Source: Methylomonas rosea (GTDB taxonomy: Bacteria > Pseudomonadota > Gammaproteobacteria > Methylococcales > Methylomonadaceae). Taken from it: a DNA stretch of 64,000 nucleotides. Position 1 is the stretch's first letter, and each line of letters opens with the position of its first letter. Positions 12,035-22,878 of the stretch are shown here, piece after piece. The notes beneath the pieces are model-generated. The model was not told where the DNA came from. It made no database searches and saw only the letters and a program-made list of their open reading frames with translations. Made by a program: the position numbers and the translations under genes. The stretch is from contig NZ_JANIBL010000003.1 in assembly GCF_024505055.1 (NCBI RefSeq), positions 1 through 64,000 of the forward strand, written 5' to 3'.

Positions 12035-12610
12035 ATGAGCGAGCGAAACGAGGCATCTCTAGCCGACCAAATCGACGCGCTACTACCGCAAACCCAATGC
12101 CGCAAATGCGGTTATCAGGGTTGCCGGCCTTATGCGGAAGCCATCAGTAACGGCGAAGCCGACATAGACCAGTGCCCGCCGGGCGGCGACCAAGGCATCC
12201 AATTACTGGCGGAATTACTAAACGTACCTGCCAAGCCTTTGAATCCGGAATTTGGTGTCCAGCGCCCTCTACAAATAGCCGTGATAGATGAAACTGCCTG
12301 CATAGGTTGCACCAAATGCCTGCCGCCTTGCCCCACCGACGCCATCCTCGGTGCTTCCAAGCAAATGCATACCGTTATTGCCGCACTGTGTACCGGCTGC
12401 GAATTATGCGTCGCACCCTGCCCCGTCAACTGCATCAGCATGGTCGTCTCAACCAACACCGAATGGACCAAAGCCAATGCCGACCTGTCCAGACTGCGTC
12501 ATCAAGCCAAAAACCAGCGGCAAGTCAAAGCGGAAGCGGAAAAATCCGAGCGGTTGAACCGGCAAAAACAGCTGCTGGCAAAACTAAATAAAGGAAAAAC
12601 CACCGTTTAA
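12035..12610 (+). CDS. rnfB: RnfB/RsxB-type ferredoxin
   Basis: Electron carrier protein of about 191 aa. An N-terminal Fe-S domain with [15 protein letters not shown] (4Fe-4S, CxxCxxxxC) is followed by two 4Fe-4S ferredoxin motifs, [11 protein letters not shown] and [11 protein letters not shown]. It has no N-terminal membrane anchor, unlike many RnfB subunits, and a Lys/Arg-rich tail. A TTG at 12029 is an alternative start. The other rnf genes are not nearby, so it could act as a stand-alone RsxB-like carrier. It follows metG by 17 bp. Confidence 0.85.
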   Translation: MSERNEASLADQIDALLPQTQCRKCGYQGCRPYAEAISNGEADIDQCPPGGDQGIQLLAELLNVPAKPLNPEFGVQRPLQIAVIDETACIGCTKCLPPCPTDAILGASKQMHTVIAALCTGCELCVAPCPVNCISMVVSTNTEWTKANADLSRLRHQAKNQRQVKAEAEKSERLNRQKQLLAKLNKGKTTV

Positions 12611-12783
12611 TCCCGGATTGGCAATGACTTTAACGGCATTTAATCTTATAATGGCGCACTTACCCAAAGTGGCCTTAGCCACTAGATAGCTCCCAAAGAA
12701 ACAGTTCTTCGGTTTTCAGAATTAGGGTAACGGTTCACACCGCTGGACCGAAAAGATTGCATTGTTTGACCGCAAATCAGATT

Positions 12784-12860
12784 GCGCCCGTAGCTCAGCT
12801 GGATAGAGCGCAGCCCTCCGGAGGCTGAGGCCAGAGGTTCGAATCCTCTCGGGCGCGCCA
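12784..12860 (+). tRNA. tRNA-Arg (anticodon CCG)
   Basis: Full cloverleaf of 77 nt: acceptor GCGCCCG pairs with CGGGCGC, the D arm is GCTC/GAGC, the anticodon loop CTCCGGA gives CCG (codon CGG), the T arm is AGAGG/CTCT and the 3' CCA is encoded. Confidence 0.96.
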
Positions 12861-13184
12861 TTTTGACATCTCCCAAAACCCCAATTATGATCCCACGCCC
12901 CCTGTGTGAGACTTAACCCGCGCCATGCACGTATAGCCCGTTAAAACCGCACAGGTTACTTGACATTCGCCCTCGCGTACCTTTACCCAATTAAAAACTT
13001 CAATTTATTAATCCACCAAGTTATCGAAGATACTTGGTTTACATACCTAGAGCCCCCGCCCAAATATTGCGCTGCACGTCATTTTTTCATACGCCAATCC
13101 ATTAAAAACTAAATCCGCTGAAGACTATTGACAGATACCAAAGATATAAAGCATATCTGCCACCCTGGATTCGGATAGGCGATC
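12861..13184. other. intergenic gap, nothing recognised
   Basis: 324 bp between tRNA-Arg and the J-domain gene. I see no coding frame, clear terminator or repeat. Confidence 0.5.
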
Positions 13185-13697
13185 TTAGACCATGCCATGC
13201 TCTTGCAGCATGGCGTAGGCGGCATTTATCTGCCTGGTTTCTTCCTCGGCGATTTGCTGGATTTTTATGCCTAAGACACCCACCCTGTCCGGATGATATT
13301 CGGAGATTTTCTTTTTGTAGGCCGCTTTTATATCCATGGGAATGGCGTCCGCGTTCAGGCCAAGAATCAGGTAGCAATCTGCTAAAGATTTAATGCTTTG
13401 CTCATCTTCCGGGAGTTTTATTTCGGTTATATAAACATTGCGGTGCTCGTCAATATCCAGTTTGAACTGCGCGTAACATTTTCGGCAGCGCGCTTTGTTA
13501 CCATCAATGGGCAAGGTAAATTTGATGTGTTGCGCGCAGGATGGGCAGGAAATTGTTCTTAGATTTGCAGGGGTCTTAAAGGCAGGCTTTTTTTGCCGTT
13601 GCTTTTTAAGTCGATTTTTTCTAGCGCTGAATACGACGAATCCAAGCAAAATAACATTCAACGCTATCGATGCGAGCAGGCCAATATGGGTCATCAT
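13185..13697 (-). CDS. membrane-anchored zinc-ribbon J-domain protein
   Basis: 170 aa. One N-terminal membrane helix (about residues 5-24) is followed by a basic stretch, a zinc ribbon with CPSC and CRKC (about 51-74) and a C-terminal J domain (about 105-165) with the HPD motif in YHPDRV. J domains stimulate Hsp70 (DnaK). The zinc ribbon plus anchor suggests a specialised co-chaperone at the membrane. It lies just downstream of a DUF805 gene that also carries a zinc ribbon. Confidence 0.85.
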   Translation of the reverse strand: MMTHIGLLASIALNVILLGFVVFSARKNRLKKQRQKKPAFKTPANLRTISCPSCAQHIKFTLPIDGNKARCRKCYAQFKLDIDEHRNVYITEIKLPEDEQSIKSLADCYLILGLNADAIPMDIKAAYKKKISEYHPDRVGVLGIKIQQIAEEETRQINAAYAMLQEHGMV

Positions 13698-13727
13698 TCC
13701 AGCTCAGCGCCCTGCGAAATGATTTGA

Positions 13728-14192
13728 TTAAACAGGCATCCCGTATTCATTTTGCCTATCATCGCCTTTTGACACCATCCAGATGAAATACGGGATAATT
13801 CCGATAATAGTCAGAATGATCAGATACCACCAGCCGCTATGCCCGGTGTCGTGTAACCGGCGGATATTAACGGCCAGCGAAGGAAATAAAATGACCAAGT
13901 TAGTGATTGCCGTGACGGTTGCCGGCTCGCCGTAAGCCGATTGGTCTATGATCCCAGCCACCATGGACACTAATAGCGTGAAAAGAGCAAACCACCAGTA
14001 TTCAGCTCGGGACGCTCTACCTTGAAATACAAATGCCTTTGAAAAACAGCTGGACACCGATTCGGTAAACGTCATATCCGGTCTACCTGTCATCGGTCCG
14101 AGATAGGCGGTATCTGACTGAATGGCAGCACCACACTCAAGGCAGAACTTCGCATTCTCCGGATTTTGCTTTCCACAATTTGGGCAGTACAT
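13728..14192 (-). CDS. DUF805 membrane protein with N-terminal zinc ribbon
   Basis: 154 aa. MYCPNCGKQNPENAKFCLEC is a zinc ribbon (CxxC...CxxC). A DUF805 domain with four predicted membrane helices follows (FVFQGRASRAEYWWF start, RRLHDTGHSGWW near the end). Start supported by GGAG seven bases upstream. Function of DUF805 is not established. It is 30 bp upstream of the J-domain gene and probably co-transcribed. Confidence 0.85.
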   Translation of the reverse strand: MYCPNCGKQNPENAKFCLECGAAIQSDTAYLGPMTGRPDMTFTESVSSCFSKAFVFQGRASRAEYWWFALFTLLVSMVAGIIDQSAYGEPATVTAITNLVILFPSLAVNIRRLHDTGHSGWWYLIILTIIGIIPYFIWMVSKGDDRQNEYGMPV

Positions 14193-14544
14193 TTTGATCT
14201 CCGAGCAGATTCTTGAAACAGCGATATTACTGCGATATCGAAAAATGTGTAGTCCGCTCGTACATTTTCACTCAGTTTCGTTTAGCAGCTTTGACGGGAA
14301 GGATGAAACCACTTGCAGTATGGCCACAGCACCATCCTTGCGCGGCGCACAAGTAACCAAACAAATCCCGGTAAATAGCAAACGCGCAGCCTCATCAAGA
14401 TTGCCGTCACCTTACTCCAGAGAGGGGTTCAGAAAGATTGGGGGAACCTTGCCTGAATTAGTGTACAAAAATCTGCGCGAAGTCCTTTACGCTAATAGGT
14501 GACATAACAAGACTAAACCGTATTGCACGGTTTACGCGGATAAA
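14193..14544. other. intergenic gap, nothing recognised
   Basis: 352 bp upstream of the DUF805 gene. A plus-strand frame that overlaps the DUF805 gene looks like a shadow. No repeats or hairpins stand out. Confidence 0.45.
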
Positions 14545-14730
14545 CTATTTATTCTGTTCGTCGACTGCATCGGCCTCGTCTTTCGGAGCCTGCTCGACAA
14601 CGCGCTTTTTCGGCTGCTTACTAGCGGACTGCTGATTGATGCGTTCAAGCTGAGCAAGAAAATACGAGTCGTAATTCCAGTTTGGTTTTGCTGCGATGGG
14701 TTCGGGTTTGGTATCTCTGATGTCGCTCAT
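14545..14730 (-). CDS. small hypothetical protein with W-x-YD-x-YFLAQL motif
   Basis: 61 aa, highly charged, no membrane segment. It contains WNYDSYFLAQLERINQQ in the middle, and a second small gene at 25280-25381 has WHYDTYFLAQLNKTKKQ. The shared motif across two unrelated places supports both as real genes. The N- and C-terminal parts look disordered (Pro/Lys/Glu/Asp-rich). No strong ribosome binding site is visible. Function unknown. Confidence 0.6.
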   Translation of the reverse strand: MSDIRDTKPEPIAAKPNWNYDSYFLAQLERINQQSASKQPKKRVVEQAPKDEADAVDEQNK

Positions 14731-14881
14731 AGTATTTTGGTTGATTGCACTCTTGTGGTAAGCAGAATAACTGCATTGACATAAATTAGCGCGTATCGCC
14801 AGTAACCGGGAATCGAATAGGCTAATTGCCTAAAACATTAGTTTGATTCAGAGGCTATTTGAGCAAGTCGCGCTGGACGTA

Positions 14882-16006
14882 TTAAACAACCGCCGGCTTC
14901 AGCATTGAGGTTTTGCCTACCATAATATCCGCTGCTTTCAACATGCGTTTAAATACCGATTCCTGGCAGTAAGGAATATTATGTTTTTCGCACAGCGCTT
15001 TCACTTGCGGCTGCAATTTTTGGTATTGGCTTAGCGGCAAATCCGGCCATAAATGGTGCTCGATTTGATAATTCAACCAGCCGTAGAAAAAATCGTTGAA
15101 ATTCGAGCCGGTTGGGTAATTGACCGATCCCAAGATCTGCCGCAGATAAAACTCGCCCTTACTATGCGATTTTTCATCGAACATCATCACGTCGTCGCCG
15201 GCATGATTGGGGATCATCACCAGAAAGCTATGCATATTGGTGAGAATTTCCGCCAGCAGGGAATTGATCAACACACTGACAACCGCAAACGAACCCAGCG
15301 GTAAGAACAGTAACGGTAACAACACAAACCGATACGCCGTATAAGGCAACACACTTTGTAGCCACAACGCCTTACCTTGGGGCGTAAACAGACTCCAGGC
15401 GCCGATACGTGTGGTTTCTGGTCTGGGCTTACCTTGCAAGCGGGCGGCATTCAAAACCAATTCTTTGTGGGTGCGCGGGGTGTAATAAATAATTTTCCAG
15501 ATACCGGAAAAAAACGCCACGATGGCATAGCGCTGCCACATTGGCAGTTTGGATTGCCGCAACCATTCCATGTTGTGTTGGGCATTGTTGGGATCGGTTT
15601 CTTCACCCAGGTTGTAATGGTGCAATAAATCGTGTTCGTGATGCCAGCCGGCCGGTGTCATCCAGTCCGGCCAATCCAGAAACCGCCGCCAACCCTTCGC
15701 GAATTTCTTGCTGGTGTAATTTTTATCCACGTCCTGCATTTTATCGAAGGCTTTATGCACGATGGGATGGCCCACCCCAGTCCAGCGGGAAAAACTACCT
15801 TGACTGATCAACAACGCGGAAATCGGATTGGGGAAAATCCAGGCGGTAGCGTAACCGATAAGCGAACAAACCTTTCCCCAACGTTCCACCTTTTTTAAGT
15901 GGTCGAAATCGGCGGGACCAATATCCGCTAAAGCTTGTTTGTGAATTTGACTGATGTCTTTGGCTAATTGCTCGCGATCAACCGACTGGTAACTATTTAA
16001 GCTCAA
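14882..16006 (-). CDS. fatty acid desaturase, membrane di-iron family
   Basis: 374 aa integral membrane enzyme. Histidine clusters typical of acyl desaturases are [15 protein letters not shown] and [11 protein letters not shown], separated by hydrophobic spans (about 50-75, 160-185 and 220-260). These histidines bind the di-iron centre that introduces a double bond with O2. The exact substrate (acyl-lipid or acyl-CoA) cannot be told from sequence. Monocistronic. Confidence 0.88.
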   Translation of the reverse strand: MSLNSYQSVDREQLAKDISQIHKQALADIGPADFDHLKKVERWGKVCSLIGYATAWIFPNPISALLISQGSFSRWTGVGHPIVHKAFDKMQDVDKNYTSKKFAKGWRRFLDWPDWMTPAGWHHEHDLLHHYNLGEETDPNNAQHNMEWLRQSKLPMWQRYAIVAFFSGIWKIIYYTPRTHKELVLNAARLQGKPRPETTRIGAWSLFTPQGKALWLQSVLPYTAYRFVLLPLLFLPLGSFAVVSVLINSLLAEILTNMHSFLVMIPNHAGDDVMMFDEKSHSKGEFYLRQILGSVNYPTGSNFNDFFYGWLNYQIEHHLWPDLPLSQYQKLQPQVKALCEKHNIPYCQESVFKRMLKAADIMVGKTSMLKPAVV

Positions 16007-16268
16007 AATGTGTTGTCTCTGAAAAGTGCAAGGGAAGGATTTTGAAAACCTTCAAATAAAAAATCCGGATTGGAAGGCACCGGACCGCGCTAACAAATAG
16101 CGGCCTTAAAACCAGTCAAAACGGGGCAAATCGACTGACCGAAAAGATGGCATAAGTCTATACACCATCCATATTTTTGCCAGCTCTCTCAATCTTCCCG
16201 GCACTTTGCACCTGAGTATGACGAGGCAACTTTTGCAAATTTAAAAAAGGGTAATGTGTTGATTTTAA

Positions 16269-16344
16269 TGGTGCCGGCAATAGGAATCGAACCTACGACC
16301 TTCGCGTTACGAGTGCGCTGCTCTACCTGCTGAGCTATGCCGGC
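16269..16344 (-). tRNA. tRNA-Thr (anticodon CGT)
   Basis: 76 nt on the minus strand: acceptor GCCGGCA with encoded CCA, D arm GCTC/GAGC, anticodon loop CTCGTAA (CGT, codon ACG), T loop TTCGATTCC. It closely resembles E. coli thrW in the anticodon arm. Confidence 0.95.
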
Positions 16345-16354
16345 GTGTGATTGT

Positions 16355-16741
16355 CTATTTGTAGATGGCTTTGGGGTCTTTCAGTACCGGCTCGGTGGTT
16401 TGCCACTCGCCGTCTGTCAGGCTTCGGAAAAAACAGCTTTCCCGACCGGTATGGCAGGCGATACCGCCTTCCTGTTCAATTTTAAGCAAAATCACATCGG
16501 CATCGCAATCCAGTTGTATATCGATAACCTTTTGGCGATGGCCGGACTCTTCGCCCTTGCGCCACAAACGCTGGCGGGAACGCGACCAATATACCGCATA
16601 ACCTTCGGCAACCGTTAAGGCCAGCGAATCGCGATTCATCCAGGCAAACATCACCACGCGGCTGCTATCATGTAGTTGCGCGATGACCGGCACCAAGCCG
16701 TCTTCGGTCCACTGGATTTCTTCCAGCCATGCCGCGCTCAT
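16355..16741 (-). CDS. hisI: phosphoribosyl-AMP cyclohydrolase
   Basis: Third step of histidine synthesis: opens the adenine ring of phosphoribosyl-AMP. 128 aa, so HisI alone without the fused HisE pyrophosphohydrolase seen in enterics. It has the metal-binding DCDAD and the zinc cysteines in [13 protein letters not shown]. It overlaps hisF by 4 bp and ends the hisB-H-A-F-I operon, 10 bp from tRNA-Thr. Confidence 0.96.
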   Translation of the reverse strand: MSAAWLEEIQWTEDGLVPVIAQLHDSSRVVMFAWMNRDSLALTVAEGYAVYWSRSRQRLWRKGEESGHRQKVIDIQLDCDADVILLKIEQEGGIACHTGRESCFFRSLTDGEWQTTEPVLKDPKAIYK

Positions 16742-17511
16742 AAACGCACCTCTATGCCTCTGGCTTGCATGTGCTTTTTGGCCTGCTCGATGGTGTATTC
16801 GGCAAAATGGAAAATGCTGGCCGCCAGTACTGCATCGGCTTTGCCTTCTATGATGCCGTCAGCCAGATGATCCAGATTGCCCACGCCGCCGGAAGCGATG
16901 ACCGGAATGCTGACCGCTTCGCTGATGGCGCGGGTCAAAGCCAAGTCAAAGCCGGATTTGGTACCGTCGCGGTCCATACTGGTCAACAAAATTTCGCCGG
17001 CCCCGTAGTCTTTCATTCTGACGGCCCACTCGACCGCGTTGATGCCGGTTGGTTTGCGGCCGCCGTGGGTAAAAATTTCCCAGCGGTTATCCTCGCCGTC
17101 CTGACTGACTTTTTTAGCGTCGATAGCGACTACGATGCATTGCGAGCCGAATTTTTCGGCCGCTTCCTTGACGAATTCCGGCCGGAATACCGCAGCGCTG
17201 TTGATGCCCACTTTGTCCGCGCCGGCATTGAGCATGCGGCGAATGTCTTCCAACACCCGGATGCCGCCGCCCACGGTCAACGGAATAAACACTTCGCTGG
17301 CCACTTGTTCAACCACATGCACAATGGTGTCGCGATTATCGTGGGTGGCTGTGATGTCCAGGAAGGTGATTTCATCCGCACCTTCTCGGTCGTAACGACG
17401 GGCAATTTCCACCGGATCGCCGGCATCGCGAATATCCACGAACTTCACGCCTTTCACGACGCGGCCGTTATCGACATCCAGACAGGGAATAATACGTTTG
17501 GCTAAGCTCAT
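16738..17511 (-). CDS. hisF: imidazole glycerol phosphate synthase, cyclase subunit
   Basis: 257-aa TIM barrel that makes IGP and AICAR from PRFAR with ammonia from HisH. It has [17 protein letters not shown] at the N-terminus (catalytic Asp11), a second catalytic aspartate in [13 protein letters not shown], and phosphate loops GGGIR and ASGG. 25 bp downstream of hisA. Confidence 0.97.
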   Translation of the reverse strand: MSLAKRIIPCLDVDNGRVVKGVKFVDIRDAGDPVEIARRYDREGADEITFLDITATHDNRDTIVHVVEQVASEVFIPLTVGGGIRVLEDIRRMLNAGADKVGINSAAVFRPEFVKEAAEKFGSQCIVVAIDAKKVSQDGEDNRWEIFTHGGRKPTGINAVEWAVRMKDYGAGEILLTSMDRDGTKSGFDLALTRAISEAVSIPVIASGGVGNLDHLADGIIEGKADAVLAASIFHFAEYTIEQAKKHMQARGIEVRL

Positions 17512-17536
17512 TGTTTACGATTTACCGGCTAATAGC

Positions 17537-18283
17537 TCAGACATCGGCTCCGCCGAAAGACTCGGCGAGCTTTTCCCCTTCGGCAAAATCCAGGGTACCT
17601 TCGTAGATCGCCCGACCGGTGATGGCACCCATGATCCCTTCGTGCGCAACAGCACCGAGGGCGCGAATGTCGTCCAGATTAGTTATGCCGCCGGAGGCGA
17701 TAATCGGAATGTGCACCGAGCGCGCCAATTTGGCGGTAGCTTCGACATTGACGCCTTGCATCATGCCGTCGCGGGAGATATCGGTGTAAATGATTGCGGC
17801 TACGCCGTTGGCTTCAAATTTTTGCGCCAGGTCAATTACATCGTGGCGGGACAATTTCGACCACCCGTCGATGGCAACTTTGCCATCTCTCGCGTCCAGA
17901 CCGATGATGATGTGGCCGGGAAATTCGATGGAAACATCGCGAACAAAGTGCGGTTCGCTGACAGCCTTGGTACCGATGATGACATATTGCACGCCGGCTT
18001 CCAGATAAGCCTGGATAGTATCTTCGTCGCGAATACCGCCGCCGATTTGCACCGGCACGTCCGGATAGGCTTGGACGATTGCGTTGATTATCTCGGCATT
18101 TTTCGGTTTACCGGCGAAGGCGCCGTCCAAATCGACTAGGTGCAATCGTTTTGCCCCTGCTTCAACCCAGCGCCCGGCCACCGCCACCGGATCGTCCGAG
18201 AATACGGTGTCGTCTTCCATACGACCCTGGCGCAAGCGGACACATTTTCCTTCCTTCAAGTCAATTGCGGGTATCAGCAACAT
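17537..18283 (-). CDS. hisA: ProFAR isomerase
   Basis: 248-aa TIM barrel, phosphoribosylformimino-AICAR-phosphate isomerase. Starts [20 protein letters not shown] with the catalytic Asp8. IQIGGGIR-type and IIASGGI phosphate loops and the [12 protein letters not shown] motif are present. Between hisH (68 bp upstream) and hisF. Confidence 0.97.
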   Translation of the reverse strand: MLLIPAIDLKEGKCVRLRQGRMEDDTVFSDDPVAVAGRWVEAGAKRLHLVDLDGAFAGKPKNAEIINAIVQAYPDVPVQIGGGIRDEDTIQAYLEAGVQYVIIGTKAVSEPHFVRDVSIEFPGHIIIGLDARDGKVAIDGWSKLSRHDVIDLAQKFEANGVAAIIYTDISRDGMMQGVNVEATAKLARSVHIPIIASGGITNLDDIRALGAVAHEGIMGAITGRAIYEGTLDFAEGEKLAESFGGADV

Positions 18284-18351
18284 ATTTAAATCTCGACAGT
18301 TAAAACACTAAATCTAAAGGTTAGTAAAGCCAACATCTAAGGGTTGGGGAG

Positions 18352-18993
18352 TTACGCGACTCCATCCCATGCCAGGAAGTTTTGCAGTAGTTGCAATCCG
18401 ACAGTCTGGCTTTTTTCGGGATGAAATTGCACGGCAAACATGTTCTCTTTTGCCAGTGCGCAGGTAAATGCTTGCGGATAATCGGCCGTTGCGGCGCTGT
18501 GACGCGGGTCGTCCGGCGCAGCATAATAGCTGTGTACGAAATAAAAGCGGCTATGATCCGGAATATTGTGCCAGAGCGGATGAGGGTTTTGTTTGACCTG
18601 ATTCCAGCCCATGTGCGGGATTTTCAAAACATTGCCTTCGGCATCCAACATATGATCGGCAAAACGGCGGGCATGCCCGGGAAATATATTCAGACAGGCA
18701 ATGCCGTCGTTTTCCTCGCTGTCGGTCAGCAAGGCCTGCATACCCAGGCAAATGCCTAGAAAAGGTTTGTTTTGGGCTACTTCACGGATCACTTCAGCCA
18801 AACCACTTTCGTTCAAGGCATGCATACAATCGCGTATCGCGCCAACGCCCGGAAATACTACACGATCAGCCGTGCGGATCACTGCGGCATCGGCAGTTAT
18901 TTGTACATTTACCCGGCTATCGGCATGTTGAAGCGCTTTGGCAATGGAATGCAGATTTCCCATTCCGTAATCGATAACGGCTACTGATGACAT
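18352..18993 (-). CDS. hisH: imidazole glycerol phosphate synthase, glutaminase subunit
   Basis: 213-aa class I glutamine amidotransferase that feeds ammonia to HisF. The nucleophile elbow is GICLGMQ (Cys about 82), and the His/Glu of the triad is in QFHPEKSQ. N-terminal [12 protein letters not shown] is typical. 47 bp downstream of hisB. Confidence 0.97.
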   Translation of the reverse strand: MSSVAVIDYGMGNLHSIAKALQHADSRVNVQITADAAVIRTADRVVFPGVGAIRDCMHALNESGLAEVIREVAQNKPFLGICLGMQALLTDSEENDGIACLNIFPGHARRFADHMLDAEGNVLKIPHMGWNQVKQNPHPLWHNIPDHSRFYFVHSYYAAPDDPRHSAATADYPQAFTCALAKENMFAVQFHPEKSQTVGLQLLQNFLAWDGVA

Positions 18994-19040
18994 AAAACTA
19001 GAGATACAAGGTCGGGGTTTCTAGGCGGAAAGTGTGGGAA

Positions 19041-19634
19041 TTATAGACTGCCTTTAGTGGAAGGCATGATGCCGGCCATGCGTTCGTCATGGCTGATGGC
19101 CATGCGCACGGCTCGGCCGAATGCCTTGAATACGGTTTCGGCAATATGATGGGCATTGCCGCCCTTCAGATTGTCTATGTGCAAGGTCACGCCGGCGTGA
19201 TTCACAAAACCTTGGAAAAACTCTTTAAACAGGTCCACATCGAAACTACCGATAAACGCGCGTTTGAATTCCACTTGATAAAACAAGCCGGGACGGCCGG
19301 AGAAATCCACCACCACCCGCGACAAGGATTCGTCCAAGGGGCAATAAGCGTGACCATATCGGTAAATGCCTTTTTTGTCGCCCAGCGCTTTGGCAAAGGC
19401 CTGACCGAGCGTAATGCCGATGTCTTCCACGCTGTGGTGGGCATCGATATGCAGGTCGCCGTGGGAGACCACCTCTATGTCTATCAAACCGTGTCTGGCT
19501 ATCTGATCCAGCATGTGATCCAAAAACGGCAAGCCTGTGGTAAACGCGGCCGTGCCGTTGCCGTCGAGATTAATGGAAACTTTGATCTGGGTTTCGAGCG
19601 TATTGCGCTCAACCTGGGCGGTGCGTGGGTTCAT
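19041..19634 (-). CDS. hisB: imidazoleglycerol-phosphate dehydratase
   Basis: 197-aa single-domain IGP dehydratase, not fused to histidinol phosphatase. Metal-binding motifs HHSVEDIGI and HAGVTLHI, plus [11 protein letters not shown], are intact. First gene of the hisB-H-A-F-I operon. Confidence 0.97.
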   Translation of the reverse strand: MNPRTAQVERNTLETQIKVSINLDGNGTAAFTTGLPFLDHMLDQIARHGLIDIEVVSHGDLHIDAHHSVEDIGITLGQAFAKALGDKKGIYRYGHAYCPLDESLSRVVVDFSGRPGLFYQVEFKRAFIGSFDVDLFKEFFQGFVNHAGVTLHIDNLKGGNAHHIAETVFKAFGRAVRMAISHDERMAGIMPSTKGSL

Positions 19635-19683
19635 GCTTGATGCGAATGGCTTATTTCGGCGCTAGTTTACGTGATTGTGACAA

Positions 19684-22326
19684 CTACGCCAAACTCTTGC
19701 TGGCGATCTCATAAACATCCTTTGACAGATGCTCGGTGGCGACAATACGCTGTAATTGCTGTTTCATCAAGCCCTGCCGGCCTGCGTCATAACGCCGCCA
19801 TTGCGCCAGCCCGGTGACCATCCTTGAAGCAATTTGCGGGTTAAGGGTGTTCAGCGCCAAGACCTGATCAGCCAGGAAGCGATAACCCTCACCGTTTTGG
19901 GCATGGAAATGCAGCGGATTGGCTTGACTGAAGGCGCCGATTAATGAACGTACCCGGTTAGGCGTTTTCATATCAAAAGCCGGATGCTTCATCAAGGCCT
20001 GCACCGTAGCAAAGGTATTGGGCATGCTACTGGTGGCTTGCAAGGTAAACCATTTGTCGATAACCAGCGCTTCTTGGCGCCACTGCACATAAAAACTATC
20101 CAGACTTCTGGCTTTGGCCGGATGATTGCTGTTGACGATGGCCGACAACGCCGCCAGTTGATCGGTCATATTCCGGGCACTGTAGAACTGCTGCTCGGCG
20201 ATATGATAAACGTCCGCGTTTTCCAGTTTGCTCAAATAACTCAAACAGGCATTCTTCAGACGCCGCCGCCCCACCGCACCGGCATCGAAACTGCCGGATT
20301 CGTCGCGATGATGTTGCACATACAGCTGTTTAAACTCGGCTTGCAATTGCTCGGCCAGCGTCTTTTTCACAAATTCGCGGGCTTGATGGATGGCTTCGAC
20401 ATCGATGATGGCCATCTGCCCGGACAAATAGCTTTCTTCCGGCAAGGCCAGTAACAAGGCTTGATACGACAAATCCCCGCCGCTATCGAGTAACACGCTA
20501 CGGTAAGCATCGACGATAACCGGCTCCAACTGCAAAGGCCGGCCCAACTCTATCGCGTCGATCAGCTTGAAAATCACTTGTACCGCTAGTTGCTGACCTG
20601 CTTCCCAACGGTTAAAGGTATCGCTGTCGTGCCGCAGCAAAAATGCCAATTCGTCCAGGCTACGCTCCATTTTCAGGGTGACCGGCGCGGAAAAACCTCT
20701 TAGCAAGGACACGACCGGCTGTTGCGGCAGCTTAGCAAAGCTAAAAGTTTGCTCGGCTTCCGTGACATTCAAGGTAATTTCCGCCTGACTGGAGCCGTTG
20801 CAGTAAATCGGCGCCGCCGAACCGTCGGCAGCGAGCAAGCCCAGCTTTACCGGGATATGCAGCGACGCTTTCACCGGCTGGTTGGGGGTGGGCGGACAAC
20901 TTTGCTGAATGGTCAAATGCAGTTGTTGCGCTTCGGCGTCGTATTGCTGACTCACCGTCAACACCGGCGTACCGGCTTGCGAATACCAGCGGCGAAATTG
21001 ATTTAATTCCACGCCGTTAGCATCTTCCAGCGCCTTGACGAAATCCTCGCAAGTCACCGCCTGGCCGTCATGGCGCTGAAAATATAAATCACAGCCCTTC
21101 CTAAAACCGGCCGCACCCAATAAGGTATGCAGCATCCGCACCACTTCCGCGCCTTTTTCGTAGACAGTCAGCGTATAGAAATTGTTGATCTCGATATAAG
21201 CTTCCGGACGAATCGGATGCGCCAACGGGCCGGCATCTTCGGCGAACTGCCGGGTGCGCAAGGCATTGACGTCTTCAATGCGTTTTACCGCCGGCGAGGT
21301 GCGGTCGCCGCTGAATTGTTGATCGCGAAAAACGGTAAAACCTTCCTTCAAACTCAATTGAAACCAGTCGCGGCAAGTCACCCGGTTACCGGACCAGTTA
21401 TGGAAATATTCGTGACCGATCACGCCTTCGATATGCTCGTAGTCGCTGTCGGTGGCGGTATCCGGGCGGGCCAACACGAATTTGGTGTTGAATACGTTAA
21501 GGCCCTTGTTTTCCATCGCGCCCATATTGAAATGGTCGACGGCGACGATCATGTACAAGTCCAGATCGTATTCCAGCCCGTAGGTTTCCTCGTCCCAACG
21601 CATCGCATTTTTCAGGGATTGCATCGCGTGGTCGCATTTATCGACATTGTGCTTCTCGACGAATATCTCCAATGCGATACGGCGACCGCTCATCGTGACA
21701 AACTCGTCCGCCACGCATTCCAGCTGTCCGGCTACCAGCGCAAACAAATAGCAAGGTTTGGCGAACGGATCTTCCCAACTGACCCAGTGCCGGTTGTTTT
21801 CCAGCTCACCCTCACCGACCTTATTGCCATTGGACAGCAAGACCGGATATTTGCTCTTGTCGCCGGTCAACGTGGTTTTGAAACGGCTCATCACATCCGG
21901 CCGGTCCAGAAACCAGGTGATTTTCCGAAAGCCCTGCGCCTCGCATTGGGTACACAGCATGCTGCTGGATAAATACAAACCTTCCAGCGCCGTGTTCGCT
22001 TGGGGATTAATGGTGTTTTCGATAACGATCTGAAACGGTCTATCCTGCGGCACTTCATGCACGACCAAGGCTTCTTCGCCCAGCACATACTGGCTTTGCA
22101 TAAGCAGTCGGCCGTCTATCGCGATACTCACCAATTGCAATTCCTCGCCGAGCAAGGTCAATGCAGCACTGCTGTCCTGGCTCTGCGGGTTGCGGCGCAG
22201 ACTCAAGGTCGAGCGGACCAGCGTGTGTTGCTCATCCAAATCGAAATTCAGTTCAATCTGCTCGATCAGATATTCGGGTGGGGTGTAGTCTTTCAGGAAA
22301 ACAGTTTGCGGGCTCGCATCACGCAT
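19684..22326 (-). CDS. pepN: aminopeptidase N (M1 family)
   Basis: 880-aa cytoplasmic zinc aminopeptidase that removes N-terminal residues from peptides. The exopeptidase motif is GAMENKG. The zinc site is HEYFHNW with the third ligand Glu in LKEGFTVFRD. Length matches the E. coli-type enzyme. It starts 4 bp from the psiE-like gene and lies downstream of it in the same direction, so the genes may form one unit with DUF423 and moaB. Confidence 0.96.
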   Translation of the reverse strand: MRDASPQTVFLKDYTPPEYLIEQIELNFDLDEQHTLVRSTLSLRRNPQSQDSSAALTLLGEELQLVSIAIDGRLLMQSQYVLGEEALVVHEVPQDRPFQIVIENTINPQANTALEGLYLSSSMLCTQCEAQGFRKITWFLDRPDVMSRFKTTLTGDKSKYPVLLSNGNKVGEGELENNRHWVSWEDPFAKPCYLFALVAGQLECVADEFVTMSGRRIALEIFVEKHNVDKCDHAMQSLKNAMRWDEETYGLEYDLDLYMIVAVDHFNMGAMENKGLNVFNTKFVLARPDTATDSDYEHIEGVIGHEYFHNWSGNRVTCRDWFQLSLKEGFTVFRDQQFSGDRTSPAVKRIEDVNALRTRQFAEDAGPLAHPIRPEAYIEINNFYTLTVYEKGAEVVRMLHTLLGAAGFRKGCDLYFQRHDGQAVTCEDFVKALEDANGVELNQFRRWYSQAGTPVLTVSQQYDAEAQQLHLTIQQSCPPTPNQPVKASLHIPVKLGLLAADGSAAPIYCNGSSQAEITLNVTEAEQTFSFAKLPQQPVVSLLRGFSAPVTLKMERSLDELAFLLRHDSDTFNRWEAGQQLAVQVIFKLIDAIELGRPLQLEPVIVDAYRSVLLDSGGDLSYQALLLALPEESYLSGQMAIIDVEAIHQAREFVKKTLAEQLQAEFKQLYVQHHRDESGSFDAGAVGRRRLKNACLSYLSKLENADVYHIAEQQFYSARNMTDQLAALSAIVNSNHPAKARSLDSFYVQWRQEALVIDKWFTLQATSSMPNTFATVQALMKHPAFDMKTPNRVRSLIGAFSQANPLHFHAQNGEGYRFLADQVLALNTLNPQIASRMVTGLAQWRRYDAGRQGLMKQQLQRIVATEHLSKDVYEIASKSLA

Positions 22327-22329
22327 TAT

Positions 22330-22878
22330 TTATCGCTCGTCTTGTTTGACAGGTTGTGGCGGTTTATAAGAAATCAGCCAGTAAGTAAGACCCAACGCCA
22401 CGATGACCGCAGCAATGGCCGTAATATAAGCCGGATCCAAATCCTTGAAATCCAGCATGATGACTTTTCGGGCCACGGCCATCAAGGCAGTGGCTATGAC
22501 CATTTTAATCGGTAGTGTGTCGTGTTTAATATACAGCGTGATGTTGATAAATATCTCTATCGCGATCAAGACCGCCATGAACGAGCCAAAAATCACCAGT
22601 ATGTCGGAGACCGTCAGCATCAAAAATGGTGCCGCGACCACTCGTTGATACATAACAAAGCCCACGTCCGCCACGCCCCACAAAATGACTAGTACCATCA
22701 GTACCGCCAAAATTCTGACCGCGAAATGGATTACCGCGTGCAGGACTTTGAGCATGGCATCTTCCGGAACCGGCGGCACTTTTACTTCATGGCTTTCCTC
22801 GCGCAAATTGCGGTTAGCGCTGGGTCGGGAAGATGCCGGTGGCGGCATGGAAGGTCGAGCGGGCGGTTTAGTGTCCAT
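22330..22878 (-). CDS. PsiE family membrane protein
   Basis: 182 aa with a Pro-rich N-terminal tail (about 1-40) and four hydrophobic helices typical of the phosphate-starvation-inducible PsiE family (VLMVLVILWGVADV, LILVIFGSF-type, FINITLYIKHDTLPIKMVIA). Biochemical function unknown. Directly abuts the DUF423 gene. Confidence 0.85.
   Translation of the reverse strand: MDTKPPARPSMPPPASSRPSANRNLREESHEVKVPPVPEDAMLKVLHAVIHFAVRILAVLMVLVILWGVADVGFVMYQRVVAAPFLMLTVSDILVIFGSFMAVLIAIEIFINITLYIKHDTLPIKMVIATALMAVARKVIMLDFKDLDPAYITAIAAVIVALGLTYWLISYKPPQPVKQDER

Noticed and set aside
12682..12876. Minus-strand frame across tRNA-Arg that starts MGDVKMARPRGFEPLASASG.
   Set aside because: This is the well-known spurious frame made by reading the antisense of a tRNA-Arg gene.
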